DNA from: Hyphomicrobiaceae bacterium
Lineage (GTDB): Bacteria; Pseudomonadota; Alphaproteobacteria; Rhizobiales; Hyphomicrobiaceae
DNA length: 5,238 bases
Reading direction: 5' to 3'
Assembly: GCA_020442225.1 (NCBI GenBank)
Contig: JAGRKR010000438.1
Location: 1 to 5,238, forward strand
In this document: positions 1 to 5,059 of the stretch, one piece after another
How positions within the stretch are numbered: the first letter of the stretch is position 1
Layout of the letters: each line of letters opens with the position of its first letter
Notes under the pieces: model-generated
What the model was told of the DNA's origin: nothing
Databases searched by the model: none
The model's input: the letters and a program-made list of their open reading frames with translations, nothing else
Made by a program: the position numbers and the translations under genes

Positions 1-211
1 GCGGCTCGAGGAGGAGAAGGCGGCGCTCGCCGGCGATATCCGCGACGTTTTCAACGAGGCCAAATCGATGGGCTTCGACGTCAAGGTGCTGCGGCAGATC
101 ATCCGGCTGCGCAAGAAGAGCAAGACGGATCGCGACGAGGAAGAGGCCATCCTGGAGACCTACATGCACGCGCTCGGCATGCTCGACCAGACGATGATGG
201 CCGCCGAATAG
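1..211 (+). CDS. gapR: GapR-family (DUF2312/UPF0335) chromosome-structuring protein, 3' part
   Basis: The 5' end lies outside the window; the reading frame begins at base 2 and gives 69 residues before a TAG stop. The visible part starts in a heptad-like charged helix ([13 protein letters not shown]), continues through the family core [21 protein letters not shown], and ends with [16 protein letters not shown]. This matches, from memory, the core of Caulobacter GapR (GFDVKVLKKVVRIRK and EEDAILDLYLSAIGEI), a protein of about 89 residues, so roughly 15-25 N-terminal residues are missing. GapR is a small coiled-coil nucleoid-associated protein that encircles AT-rich, overtwisted DNA ahead of moving polymerases and helps topoisomerases. 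The basic stretch RLRKKSK is where DNA contacts are expected. The family is essentially alphaproteobacterial and so is a taxonomic marker. It is convergent with pyk. The family call is firm; its role in this organism is inferred. Confidence 0.9.
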   Translation, partial: RLEEEKAALAGDIRDVFNEAKSMGFDVKVLRQIIRLRKKSKTDRDEEEAILETYMHALGMLDQTMMAAE

Positions 212-223
212 CTCTCACCTGCC

Positions 224-248
224 GTCCCGTCCCATGCCGGGACGGGGC
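224..248. terminator. GC-rich hairpin between convergent gapR and pyk
   Basis: A perfect 8-bp inverted repeat, CCCGTCCC (226-233) and GGGACGGG (239-246), surrounds the 5-nt loop ATGCC. A G-U pair and a G-C pair extend it to 224-248. It starts 12 bp after the gapR stop and is the strongest hairpin in the gap, so it is the best candidate transcription terminator, possibly working from both sides. No T-tract follows on either strand, so it is not a canonical intrinsic terminator. Weaker repeats are at 249-263 (TCGGC/GCCGA) and 307-319 (CGGCG-atg-CGCCG, just past the pyk stop). The hairpin is seen directly; its role is inferred. Confidence 0.5.
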
Positions 249-322
249 TCGGCCGGCTGCCGACGCGATCTGCGCACGCGATCGTCTCGCTGTGCGCTGC
301 GGTTCTCGGCGATGCGCCGGCT

Positions 323-1768
323 CTAGCGTCCCTCCGCCAGCGGGTAACCGTCCTCGCCGAGCACGGCAATGCGCACCATGTTCGTTGCGCCGGGAGAGCC
401 GAGCGGCACGCCGGCCGTGACCACGACACCTTCGCGGGTCTTGGCGAATCCTTCCTCGAAGGAGATGCGGCAGGCCTTGCGTACCATGTCCGCGAGGTTC
501 TCGGGGTCCTTGGTTAGGACGCCGTGCAGGCCCCAGACCAGTGCCAGCCGCCGGCTCGTCGCCACGACGGGCGTCAGGGCGAGCACCGGCAAGCCCGGTC
601 GTTCACGGGCGACGCGCAGCGCCGTCGATCCCGTCGCCGTATAGCAGATGATCGCCGAGAGCTTCAGCGTGTCGGCGATCGTGTGCGCGGCCGCCGCAAT
701 GGCATCGGCGCCGGTGGCCTGGCGCGGAATCTGTGTGGCATGGACGAGTACGCTGTAGCCGGCATCGTTCTCGACCTCGATGGCGATGCGGTCCATCGTG
801 CCGACCGCCTCGAGGGGATGCTTGCCTACCGCCGACTCGGCGGAAAGCATGATGGCGTCGGCGCCGTCGAAGACCGCCGTCGCCACGTCCGAGACCTCGG
901 CGCGCGTGGGCACGGGCGCGGTGATCATGCTCTCGAGCATCTGCGTTGCGATCACCACCGGCTTGCCGGCGGCGCGCGAGCGACGCGTGATCTCCTTCTG
1001 CAGCCCCGGCACCTTCTCGACCGGCATCTCGACGCCGAGATCGCCACGGGCCACCATGATCCCATCCGAATTGGCGATAATCGCCTCGAGGTCCGCGATG
1101 GCGGCGGGCTTCTCGATTTTTGCCATCAGCGCGGCCTGCCCGGCGACCAGCTCGCGCGCTTGCAGCATGTCGTGGCCGCGCTGCACGAACGACAGCGCGA
1201 TCCAGTCCACGCCGAGCTCGAGCGCACAGGCGAGGTCGACCCGGTCCTTGTCGGTGATGGGGCTGATCGGCAGGAGCGTATCGGGCAGCGACACGCCCTT
1301 GCGGCTCGCGAGCGTGCCCGCCACCTCCACCGTCGCGTCGATGTGGTCGGCCGACTTGGCCTTGACCCGCATCTTGACCTTGCCGTCGTCGAGCAGCAGC
1401 GTGTGGCCCGGCTCGACCGCCTCGAAGATGTTGGCATGGGGCAGATACACGCGCTCGCGCGTGCCGGGCGTCTGCTGGCGATCGAAGCGGAAGGCCTGGC
1501 CCCCGGCAAGCTGGACCTGGCCGCCCTGCAGCTCACCGACCCGGAATTTCGGACCTTGCAGGTCGCACAGGATGCCGACGGGGCGACCGTGCTTCTGCTC
1601 GACGGCGCGCACCGCGGCATGGAGCTGGCGCACGCTGTCGTGCGGCGTGTGGCTCATGTTGATGCGGAAGACGTCGACGCCCTGCAGAAACAGTCGTTCG
1701 ATCATCTCGGGCGACGACGAGGCCGGGCCGAGCGTTGCCAGGATCTTGACCCGGCGGTTGCGTCTCAT
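323..1768 (-). CDS. pyk: Pyruvate kinase
   Basis: Cytosolic glycolytic enzyme transferring phosphate from phosphoenolpyruvate to ADP, giving pyruvate and ATP. The 481 residues match the usual bacterial length of 470-480. In order: TLGPASSS (12-19), RINMSH (35-40, substrate Arg and K+-site Asn/Ser), DLQGPKFRV (69-77, entry to the B domain), LLLDDGKV (124-131), SRKGVSLPD (155-163), ALSFVQ (191-196), MAKIEKP (215-221, catalytic Lys217 and metal ligand Glu219), MVARGDLGVEMP (238-249, metal ligand Asp243), then PTRAEVSDVATAVFDGADAIM. The C domain runs from about 345 to the end. Leu70, Gln71, Lys74 and Val77 sit where K+-dependent enzymes have Thr, Lys, Glu and Thr, which predicts a K+-independent enzyme. 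The ATG overlaps the upstream DUF1036 stop as ATGA and has AAGGAGG 9 nt upstream, so start and coupling are well supported. It is the last gene of the minus-strand unit. All key catalytic residues are present. Confidence 0.97.
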   Translation of the reverse strand: MRRNRRVKILATLGPASSSPEMIERLFLQGVDVFRINMSHTPHDSVRQLHAAVRAVEQKHGRPVGILCDLQGPKFRVGELQGGQVQLAGGQAFRFDRQQTPGTRERVYLPHANIFEAVEPGHTLLLDDGKVKMRVKAKSADHIDATVEVAGTLASRKGVSLPDTLLPISPITDKDRVDLACALELGVDWIALSFVQRGHDMLQARELVAGQAALMAKIEKPAAIADLEAIIANSDGIMVARGDLGVEMPVEKVPGLQKEITRRSRAAGKPVVIATQMLESMITAPVPTRAEVSDVATAVFDGADAIMLSAESAVGKHPLEAVGTMDRIAIEVENDAGYSVLVHATQIPRQATGADAIAAAAHTIADTLKLSAIICYTATGSTALRVARERPGLPVLALTPVVATSRRLALVWGLHGVLTKDPENLADMVRKACRISFEEGFAKTREGVVVTAGVPLGSPGATNMVRIAVLGEDGYPLAEGR

Positions 1769-2232
1769 CGTCCCTTGCCTCCTTGCGTCGGTTGGTCGGA
1801 AAGCTGCACGGTCCAGTCACGCTGATCGCCCGTGTCGACCTCGAAGAAGCCCGCCGACTTGTACCCGTACTTCTCGCACTCCCGCACCTGACGCAAGAGA
1901 AACGACCTCGATGCCGTGCACATGACGTTCTTGCCGGCCCATTCGCCGCTGCGATCGTAGTCGATCGCGTGGATATAGTAGAAGCGGCTCGCCAGGATGC
2001 CCTTGAGGAGGGTCTCGCACGTCTGCGGCGGGATGTTCCACCAGCCTTCCGTGGCCCAGCCCTTCGTGTCCCGATAGCCGATGGCGACGCCGATGCGGCT
2101 GCTGGTGGCGTTGCAGATCTTGAGATCGGCCAGCGCCGGCGCGCCGGAAGCGAGCAAGAATATCACGGCCATCGCCCACGGCTGCGCCGCACGGGCGATG
2201 GCGCTCCGTCGCGGGCCTGCAGGCGCCGCCAT
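1765..2232 (-). CDS. Exported DUF1036 domain protein
   Basis: Small protein of unknown function, 155 residues from the chosen ATG. Residues 1-35 look like a Sec signal peptide: arginines at 8, 9 and 14, a hydrophobic stretch AMAVIFLLASGAPALA, and an Ala-Leu-Ala cleavage motif before Asp36. The mature part of about 120 residues carries the DUF1036 pattern: ICNATSSRIGVAIGY (39-53), WATEGWWNIPPQTCETLL (59-76), RFYYIHAIDYD (83-93), GFFEVDTG (128-135) and WTVQLSD (140-146). Its four cysteines (40, 72, 105, 119) could form two disulfides, which suits a periplasmic location. It lies 74 bp downstream of the glycerate kinase gene and its TGA overlaps the pyk ATG. The start is uncertain: ATG codons at 2265 and 2172 are in frame and none has a well-spaced Shine-Dalgarno (a GAGG touches the 2232 ATG). 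I chose 2232 because it gives a complete signal peptide. Family membership is firm; function is unknown. Confidence 0.87.
   Translation of the reverse strand: MAAPAGPRRSAIARAAQPWAMAVIFLLASGAPALADLKICNATSSRIGVAIGYRDTKGWATEGWWNIPPQTCETLLKGILASRFYYIHAIDYDRSGEWAGKNVMCTASRSFLLRQVRECEKYGYKSAGFFEVDTGDQRDWTVQLSDQPTQGGKGR
1778..1784 (-). promoter_or_regulatory. Strong ribosome binding site of pyk inside the DUF1036 gene
   Basis: The minus strand reads AAGGAGG here, 9 nt before the pyk ATG, within the last codons of the DUF1036 gene. It is close to a full anti-16S match. It confirms the pyk start and shows that pyk can recruit ribosomes itself, in addition to coupling through the ATGA overlap. Confidence 0.85.
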
Positions 2233-2306
2233 CCTCGATCGTCGGCCATGAGCTCGGCAGGTCATGAAAGGAAACCGATTGAAGGTCTTGCTCGGCGCGT
2301 GGCCGA

Positions 2307-3593
2307 TCAGGCTGGGTCGATGAGTATCGCGCGGAAATCGTTGACGTTCGTTTGCGTCGGTCCCTTGATCACGAGGTCTCCGACCGACCTGAAGAACCCC
2401 GTCGAATCGTTGTTGTCGAGGAACTTCGCGGCATCGAGATGGCATGCCGACGCCCGTGCCAGGGTGGTGGCATCGACGATGGCGCCGGCGGGGTCGTCGA
2501 CCCGGCCCGAGCCACCGTCGGTTCCGTCGGTATCCGCCGCGAGGGCCGCGATCCCCGCTGCCCCCTCGAGCGCGATCGCCAGTGCAAGGGCGTATTCCTG
2601 ATTGGGGCCTCCCTCGCCCGTCCCGCGGAGCGTCACGGTCACCTCTCCGCCCGACAGGAGCGCCACGCGCTCGCCGCGCGCCAGGCTCTCCCGGGCGAGG
2701 CTGGCATGATGCCTGGCCAACTCGCGCGCTTCGCCCTCCAGGGCGTCGCCTATGATCACCGGGCGGTAGCCGAGCGTGGCCGCAAGCCGGGCCGCTGCCT
2801 CGAGCGACGCCTGGGGGCGCGCGACCAGCACGAAGCGGGACCGGTCGAGCTCGGTCGCGCCGGGCTTGGGCGTCTCGTTCGCCGCATCGCCGAGGGCGCG
2901 CGCCACGGCGGGGTCGAGGTCGATGGCGTAGTGGGCGAGGATGGCGCGTGCATCGGCGAGCGTGGTCGGATCTGCAACCGTCGGGCCGGAGCCGATCGTC
3001 GCCGGGTCGTCGCGGGGGACGTCGGAGATGGCGAGCGTTACGACCTCGGCCGGATGGGCGGCGACGGCAAGTCGTCCGCCCTTGATCCGCGACAGGTGCT
3101 TGCGCACGGTATTCATTTCGTCGATGCGGGCGCCGGAGCCGAGCAGCTTGCGTGTGAGCGCCTGCTTGCCCGCGAAGTCCAGTCCGGCCACGGGTGCCGA
3201 CCACAGCGCCGAGGCCCCGCCCGAGAGCAGGACCAGCACGAGATCTTCGGCGGTGGCGGCGCCGGCGAGCGCCAGCGTCCGTTCGGCGGCGCGCTGGCCG
3301 GCCGTGTCCGGCACGGGATGGCCGGCCTCGACGACCTCGATGCGTCGTGTCGCAAGGCCATAGCCGTGGCGGGTGGTGACCATGCCGCTCAGCCGCTCGT
3401 AGCCGGGATCGCCCTCGTAGTGGGCCTCCGCGGCCTGCGCCATGGCGGCTGCTGCCTTGCCGGCGCCGAGCACGATCAGCCGGCCGGTCGGCGGGATCGC
3501 AGGCAGATGGGGCGCCAGGCAGACGTCGGGGCGCGCCACCGAGATCGCGGCATCGAGGAGGGCGTGGAGCGTCTTGCGCGCTGGCGTTTCCAA
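2307..3593 (-). CDS. Glycerate 2-kinase (MOFRL/DUF4147 family; often annotated hydroxypyruvate reductase TtuD)
   Basis: ATP-dependent phosphorylation of D-glycerate to 2-phosphoglycerate, in the cytosol. It feeds glycerate from glyoxylate, tartrate, serine or hydroxypyruvate routes into lower glycolysis. The N-terminal DUF4147 domain has LGAGKAAAAM (42-51), TRHGYG (74-79), EAGHPVPD (89-96), LLSGGASAL (122-130), NTVRKHLSRIKGGRLA (161-176) and ISDVPRDDPATIGSGPT (189-205). The C-terminal MOFRL domain has LLSGGEVTVTLRGTGEGGPNQE (312-333), DTDGTDG (354-360) and GPTQTNVNDF near the end. I chose a TTG start at 3593 because GGAGGAGA lies a few bases upstream and the resulting 428 residues fit the family. 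In-frame ATGs at 3611 and 3629 lack any Shine-Dalgarno. Homologues are called ttuD or gckA; many are misnamed hydroxypyruvate reductase. It heads the unit with DUF1036 and pyk, so its product leads via enolase to pyruvate kinase's substrate. No motif appears broken. Confidence 0.93.
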   Translation of the reverse strand: METPARKTLHALLDAAISVARPDVCLAPHLPAIPPTGRLIVLGAGKAAAAMAQAAEAHYEGDPGYERLSGMVTTRHGYGLATRRIEVVEAGHPVPDTAGQRAAERTLALAGAATAEDLVLVLLSGGASALWSAPVAGLDFAGKQALTRKLLGSGARIDEMNTVRKHLSRIKGGRLAVAAHPAEVVTLAISDVPRDDPATIGSGPTVADPTTLADARAILAHYAIDLDPAVARALGDAANETPKPGATELDRSRFVLVARPQASLEAAARLAATLGYRPVIIGDALEGEARELARHHASLARESLARGERVALLSGGEVTVTLRGTGEGGPNQEYALALAIALEGAAGIAALAADTDGTDGGSGRVDDPAGAIVDATTLARASACHLDAAKFLDNNDSTGFFRSVGDLVIKGPTQTNVNDFRAILIDPA

Positions 3594-3596
3594 GTC

Positions 3597-3604
3597 TCTC
3601 CTCC
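3597..3604 (-). promoter_or_regulatory. Ribosome binding site that points to a TTG start for glycerate kinase
   Basis: The minus strand reads GGAGGAGA. The GGAGG core ends 6 nt before the TTG at 3593-3591, an ideal spacing. The site lies downstream of both in-frame ATGs (3611, 3629), so those starts would leave it unused within coding sequence. Confidence 0.7.
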
Positions 3605-3653
3605 ATAACATGGCCGCACCGCTGGGCATCGGGGCACAGCGTGCCGAGCCGCC

Positions 3654-3683
3654 GTTTTGCGGGATCGCTCCACAACCGTCAAG
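3654..3683 (-). promoter_or_regulatory. Candidate promoter of the glycerate kinase-DUF1036-pyk unit
   Basis: On the minus strand CTTGAC (3683-3678) exactly matches the alphaproteobacterial -35 element. A 17-bp spacer separates TTGACG from CAAAAC (3659-3654), a poor -10 (3 of 6 against TATAAT) but in the most AT-rich patch of this GC-rich gap. Transcription would start near 3647, leaving a leader of about 54 nt before the TTG. The -35 is convincing and the -10 weak, so this is a candidate only. Confidence 0.4.
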
Positions 3684-3707
3684 CAGGCCCGGACCACGCG
3701 CCCGGCA

Positions 3708-3732
3708 GGTCGGTGACCGCGTCGGCGACGCG
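3708..3732. repeat. Two adjacent dyads sharing GTCGGYGAC in the divergent gap
   Basis: GGTC-GGT-GACC (3708-3718) is followed directly by CGCGTC-GGC-GACGCG (3718-3732). Each is a perfect inverted repeat around a 3-nt centre, and their cores GTCGGTGAC (3709-3717) and GTCGGCGAC (3721-3729) are direct copies 12 bp apart. The site lies about 25 bp upstream of the minus-strand -35 candidate and about 60 bp upstream of the plus-strand one. It could be a tandem operator for a regulator of one or both units. In DNA this GC-rich, short dyads also arise by chance. Confidence 0.4.
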
Positions 3733-3792
3733 TGCCGCCGCGCGTGGTTGGGACACCCGCCACGGCTGCATGGTCGCAGCCCGCGGGGCGAT

Positions 3793-3821
3793 CTGGCCTT
3801 GCCTCGAGGACGCGCCTATAT
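3793..3821 (+). promoter_or_regulatory. Candidate promoter of the amidohydrolase gene, possibly giving a leaderless mRNA
   Basis: CTATAT at 3816-3821 exactly matches the alphaproteobacterial -10 element and stands out in GC-rich sequence. Exactly 17 bp upstream, CTGGCC (3793-3798) matches CTTGAC at 4 of 6 positions. The -10 ends only 8 nt before the ATG at 3830, so transcription would begin at or next to the start codon. Confidence 0.4.
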
Positions 3822-3829
3822 TGGCGCGC

Positions 3830-4687
3830 ATGAACGAATCGGCTCCGACTGTCTTGCCCGCGCTGCCATGCCCGGACGAGACGTTCGATGTGATCGGCGG
3901 GGCGGCGGATGCCGGCGTGGTGCTCATCTGCGATCACGCCGCGAACGCATTTCCGCCGGGCTACGGCACGCTAGGCTTGCCGGAGCGCGAGCTGTTGCGC
4001 CATATCGCCTACGACATCGGCGCGGCCTCGGTGACGCGCCAGCTCGCCGCCGCCCTTGGTGCGCCGGCCATTCTCTCGCGCTATTCGCGTTTGCTCGTCG
4101 ACCTCAATCGCGGCGCCGACGACCCCACGCTCATCATGCGCATTTCCGACGGCGCTGTCGTGCCGGGCAATCGCCATCTCGACGATGCCGAGCGGCAACA
4201 TCGCCTCGAGCGGTTCTATCTGCCATATCACCGGGCGCTGGCGCGCATCGTCGAGCGATCCCTGGCCTCGGGCGTTCCCCCGGTCCTGCTCTCGATCCAC
4301 ACGTTCACGGAGTCCTGGAAGGGGGTTCCGCGGCCCTGGCACGCGGGCGTGCTGTGGGATCGCGACAAGAGGTTCGCGCGTCCGCTGCTCGAGCACCTTT
4401 ATGCGGACGGAACGCTGATTGTCGGCGACAACGAGCCCTACCGTGGCGGTCTGATCGGAGACTGCATGGATCAGCACGGGACAAGCCGCGGCCTGGCGCA
4501 CGCGATCATCGAGATCCGGCAGGACCTCGTGCGTGATCTCCACGGCCAGACCGTGTGGGCCGACCGGATTTCCGCGATCATGCGTGATATCCTGGCGGAT
4601 GGCGGTCTGCGGGCGACGCTGCATTCCATCCAGCATTTCGCGCCGGGGCGGCCCGAGGAAACAGGCCACCTGATCGACGACCGCTGA
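3830..4687 (+). CDS. N-formylglutamate amidohydrolase family protein
   Basis: Predicted cytosolic, probably Zn-dependent amidohydrolase of the PF05013 family, 285 residues. The named reaction is hydrolysis of N-formyl-L-glutamate to formate and glutamate, known as HutG in histidine breakdown. Visible motifs are VVLICDHAANAFP (30-42, family CDHAxNxxP signature), AYDIGA (60-65), SRYSRLLVDLNRGADDP (83-99), LSIHTFTESWKG (154-165), RPWHAGVLWDRD (168-179), VGDNEPY (198-204), DQHGTSRGL (214-222) and IIEIRQDLV (226-234). At 157-161 it has HTFTE where I recall HSFTP as common. No hut genes are adjacent, so the true substrate is uncertain. No Shine-Dalgarno precedes the ATG, although a -10-like CTATAT lies 8 nt upstream; an in-frame ATG at 3770 also lacks one and would add 20 residues unlike the family. 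It is divergent from glycerate kinase and is followed 35 bp later by the DUF1244 gene. Confidence 0.88.
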   Translation: MNESAPTVLPALPCPDETFDVIGGAADAGVVLICDHAANAFPPGYGTLGLPERELLRHIAYDIGAASVTRQLAAALGAPAILSRYSRLLVDLNRGADDPTLIMRISDGAVVPGNRHLDDAERQHRLERFYLPYHRALARIVERSLASGVPPVLLSIHTFTESWKGVPRPWHAGVLWDRDKRFARPLLEHLYADGTLIVGDNEPYRGGLIGDCMDQHGTSRGLAHAIIEIRQDLVRDLHGQTVWADRISAIMRDILADGGLRATLHSIQHFAPGRPEETGHLIDDR

Positions 4688-4709
4688 GACGCGGACAGCA
4701 TGAAAGCGT

Positions 4710-4713
4710 GGAG
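4710..4713 (+). promoter_or_regulatory. Ribosome binding site deciding the DUF1244 start
   Basis: GGAG sits 9 nt before the ATG at 4723. An alternative in-frame GTG at 4708 would overlap this site and has no Shine-Dalgarno of its own, so the ATG is preferred. Confidence 0.6.
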
Positions 4714-4722
4714 CGAGCATTC

Positions 4723-5031
4723 ATGACGAAACTCGACAAGACGACCGAGACCGAGCTCGAGGCGGCAGTTTTTCGCCGTCTGCGCGACCATCTCAGGAAC
4801 CGCACGGACGTGCAGAACATCGATCTCATGAACCTCGCCGGCTTCTGCCGCAATTGCCTCTCGAACTGGTATCAGGATGCGGCCAAGGAGAAGGGCGTGA
4901 GCCTCGAGAAGACCGAGGCTCGGGAGATCGTCTACGGCATGCCGTACGACGACTGGAAGGCCAAGCATCAGCGCGAGGCGACCGAGGACCAGCTCAAATC
5001 GTTCGAGAAGTCGCGCCCGAAGGAGCATTGA
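4723..5031 (+). CDS. DUF1244 domain protein
   Basis: Small protein of unknown function, 102 residues, the normal size for the family. The DUF1244 signature is plain: an N-terminal helix ELEAAVFRRLRDHLR (11-25), NIDLMNLAGFCRNCLSNWY (32-50), then AREIVYGMPYDDWKAKHQ (66-83) and EDQLKSFE (88-95). The only two cysteines are in a CxxC (Cys42, Cys45) inside the most conserved segment, which could bind metal or be redox active. I see no signal peptide or membrane segment, so it is probably cytosolic. The protein is rich in charged residues and looks mainly helical. It starts 35 bp after the amidohydrolase stop with no terminator between, so co-transcription is likely. An 8-codon open frame (4700-4726) ends over its ATG as ATGA. 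The family is firm from the pattern; no function can be assigned from sequence. Confidence 0.92.
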   Translation: MTKLDKTTETELEAAVFRRLRDHLRNRTDVQNIDLMNLAGFCRNCLSNWYQDAAKEKGVSLEKTEAREIVYGMPYDDWKAKHQREATEDQLKSFEKSRPKEH

Positions 5032-5059
5032 GGGCGGCTGCGGCGCTGGGAGGGCAAGC

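Noticed and set aside
265..285. Repeated GCGATC and a CGATC/GATCG inverted repeat in the gapR-pyk gap.
   Set aside because: These are short arms of a kind expected by chance at this base composition.
524..1825. Long plus-strand open frames (433 and 381 residues, the second 780-1925) antisense to pyk.
   Set aside because: They are mirror frames of a fully motif-supported pyruvate kinase, made stop-poor by GC-rich third positions. The translations are biased and match no family.
2352..3608. A plus-strand open frame of 418 residues antisense to glycerate kinase.
   Set aside because: It is a codon-bias shadow of the glycerate kinase gene, with no ribosome binding site or recognisable domain.
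2233..3675. The DUF1036 frame stays open far upstream, as if encoding a 636-residue fusion protein.
   Set aside because: The upstream part is an alternate frame of glycerate kinase, is low-complexity Arg/Pro/Gly-rich, and resembles no family. The signal peptide marks the true N-terminus near 2232.
3798..3821. CTTGCC (3798-3803) as the -35 partner of the CTATAT element.
   Set aside because: The spacer would be only 12 bp, too short for a housekeeping sigma factor; CTGGCC at 3793 gives 17 bp.
3641..3829. An N-terminal extension of the amidohydrolase using starts at 3641 or 3770.
   Set aside because: The extension lacks family similarity, neither ATG has a ribosome binding site, and the strongest -10 candidate lies downstream of both.
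3442..4536. A plus-strand open frame of 364 residues crossing the divergent gap and overlapping the amidohydrolase gene out of frame.
   Set aside because: The translation is rich in Arg, Ala and Pro and lacks motifs, while the overlapping frame carries clear PF05013 motifs.
3971..4720. A minus-strand open frame of 249 residues opposite the amidohydrolase gene.
   Set aside because: It is an antisense shadow with no motif and no Shine-Dalgarno.
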